NCBI GenBank assembly: GCA_004352715.1
Contig: SCFE01000079.1
Coordinates: forward strand, 607,952-671,951
Direction: 5' to 3'
DNA length: 64,000 nucleotides
Source of the DNA: Hofstenia miamia
Taxonomy: Eukaryota > Xenacoelomorpha > Acoela
Shown here: positions 62,161 to 64,000 of the stretch, piece by piece
Layout: each line of letters begins with the position of its first letter
Numbering within the stretch: the stretch's first letter is position 1
Notes under the pieces: model-generated
The model's input: the letters and a program-made list of their open reading frames with translations, nothing else
Database searches by the model: none
Told to the model about the DNA's origin: nothing
Translations under genes and position numbers: made by a program

Positions 62161-63249
62161 TTGAGTTTTGAGTACTACATCGCCTGCAAACTATCAAAAG
62201 ACTGCAAAAACCAAATGATTTTTCTTTCATTGAATTTTACACTATAATGGGTCCTATAGATCCTGAAATTTCATCTCAATAAACATAAGAATATTTAATT
62301 TTCAGGAATGGTTTTAAATTTTCAAATTATTGCAATTCACTTATTTTTGCTGGGGATGAATAGGAACACATGATTTCTGTGAGGTATTTTAATTTAAGCA
62401 TAAAATTTAAAAATGTACTAGTGAAATTAGATTAGCATAGCTAAGGCCACCCCAGTTCTTATTTGAAACTGATTTATTTTAATTCTGTTCCAAGATACAT
62501 AACCCTGCCCGAGTATTTATTTGATCAGAATTTCCTTACTAGAACATTTATCTGGGAATGAAACAACAAGAATAATTGTCGTCCTTGCTGAATTTTAAAA
62601 AGAGAATTTTTTGTTGAAACATATTTTTGCTAGGCACTGGAATGGATTTTTGAAAGATTGATCATTATATTGAACTATGATATGACAGAAGATACAAACT
62701 CCTATATACAAAGTGTTGCACATCTTGGTTGTTAGTGAACTAAATGATTGGCAATCACATTCGTTTCTAGTTATGAAGATACTGTGATTTTAAATCAAGT
62801 TCAAAATCGTCTTGATGTTAGTGTTGTGGAATTAACTGAGGAATTGAACGTTGCCTAATATAATCATGTGGAAAACAAAACCTCTTGATGTTGGGAATTA
62901 GCATTCACATTTTTTGAATCTCATTTGTATTTATGTGTTCTTTATTTGATTTTATGTTTTTATTTTGTTTAAATAACATTTTATTAATTGTTGATAATTA
63001 TTCCTTTGTCTATATTGTAGTACATAATGCAAAAATCCCCTAAAAGACACAACATGCTATTATTAAAGCGTAATGTGCAATTTGAAAAAAAAATTGAAGA
63101 ATTGCAAAAATTCTGTTTCCATTTTTGGAGTCAGTAGATGATGGTGAAATCTGTGCATAGTGCTGAATTTTAAATATTGAAAATTCAATAGTCTTATGCC
63201 CTGTCTAGTACCCAATTATGCACTTAGCATTTTATTTTATATTGGGCCC

Positions 63250-63282
63250 CCTCTAAAAAATTTATCCGTATCCGCCACTGAT
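63250..63282 (-). repeat. hAT-like end inserted in the transposase fragment
   Basis: On the minus strand CAGTGGCGGATACGGATAAA starts right after the codons for PRPGH. This has the form of a hAT terminus. Its other end and an eight-base duplication of ATGGCCAG were not found with certainty in 62160-63240. Confidence 0.5.
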
Positions 63283-63480
63283 GGCCAGGGCGTGGAAAAT
63301 CTCCAACACTGCCTGTTAATTCAAACCGAGTTATTAAATTCTTCAGAAAAGCAGAAGTGCATTGACGCTGTTTGATGATTTTCTCCTTGCAATACAACAG
63401 CAAAACACTAAGCAATTGATTTCTACATTTTGCATAGCAGAATATCAACTTCACTCGTGTTTCCAAATCCATTCCGTGTA
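63283..63480 (-). pseudogene. Transposase N-terminal helix-turn-helix fragment
   Basis: The frame reads ETRVKLIFCYAKCRN, then CTSAFLKNLITRFELTGSVG and DFPRPGH. The RFExTGSV-x-D-x-PRxGRP pattern is the second DNA-binding motif of Tc1/mariner-type transposases. It breaks off at 63283, exactly where a hAT-like end begins. It may be the lost N-terminus of the copy at 61500-62160, which has the same orientation. Confidence 0.7.
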
Positions 63481-63648
63481 TTTCTAAAATATAGCTCCAG
63501 CCAAAAAAAATTATAAATAGAACTTTTTTCAATCTCTTAGAAACAAAAACACCCACAGTAACAGAATTTATATCAATCGTTGGCAAATTAAATTTTCTAT
63601 AAGTTTATGTAAAAGAAGTTAGGAAAAATCTGTCCCTTTTTGAGTTCA

Positions 63649-64000
63649 TCAAATTCTTCTGCATTCTCGGGTAATTTTTTCTTTAAATTTTAACAAATAT
63701 TGCTTCCGTTTTTGCAGACTTTTTGGATTTTTCTTTTCCACATCGTCCTTCATGATCCCCAAACATTTTCTATAGGTACGATGAATTGGAAGGCTACTGC
63801 AAAAATTGCAGATTTTTTTCTCTGAAGAAATTTCTGCTAAGTCTTGAAAAATGGGGACTCGCCTCATCTTGCTGAAGAATCCATCCAGTCCGATCACGCC
63901 AGTCCGCAAATGGGATAAACTCTGCTAAAACCTCAGTATACTTTCTTCCACAATTTTCATTTAAAGACTTTAAAAGCTCAAAGATCCCCAAACCATGCAT
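63649..64000 (-). pseudogene. Tc1-like transposase remnant, runs off the right edge
   Basis: The reading GWILQQDEASPHFSRLSRNF, then FREKNLQFLQ, matches the second catalytic motif region of Tc1-like transposases (GWILQQDGASPHTS in relatives). After a frame change, LGIMKDDVEKKNPKSLQ matches the region after the catalytic glutamate, but the NPIEN motif itself is corrupted to RTYRKC. The frameshift and the lost Glu make it inactive. It is related to, but not a copy of, the intact element at 38212. The N-terminal part lies beyond position 64000. Confidence 0.78.

Overview
The window is AT-rich animal DNA, clearly from a metazoan and probably an invertebrate. It has long introns, many simple repeats and many DNA transposons, and no bacterial features. 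The only host gene I can name is dishevelled (dsh/Dvl), the cytoplasmic adaptor of Wnt/Frizzled signalling. It lies on the minus strand and fills most of the window. Ten exons, all joining in frame at GT/AG sites, run from the start codon at 53515 (DIX domain) to the second PDZ exon at 1609-1737. That is 947 coding bases (about 315 residues) spread over about 52 kb. The DEP domain and C-terminus must lie beyond position 1. Introns range from 39 bp to 19.4 kb, and one exon is a frame-neutral 27-bp microexon.

Layout from left to right: 1-1608, sequence beyond the PDZ exons with no exon seen; 1609-8331, exons 10 to 7 (PDZ domain and polybasic region), with a decayed coding block of unknown origin in intron 9; 8332-26735, an 18.4-kb intron holding a short same-strand ORF with a cysteine-rich C-terminus (21528-21896), two gap-associated false duplications and several repeats; 26736-29694, exon 6 and the microexon 5, with a hAT-type MITE between them; 29695-49139, a 19.4-kb intron holding a Tc1-like transposon with an intact transposase inserted inside an older hAT-like element, a TTA-flanked MITE and another decayed coding block; 49140-53515, exons 4 to 1, with a pogo/Tigger-type remnant in intron 3.

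Upstream of dsh (53516-64000) there is an 11-bp minisatellite, a complete mariner element with an intact DD34D transposase, about 5 kb with nothing recognisable, and a cluster of broken transposases at the right edge. The genes do not form a functional cluster: one developmental signalling gene hosts nearly everything else, and the rest is transposon biology. Two 204-bp and 342-bp exact duplications next to Ns show that the assembly in intron 6 is not reliable.
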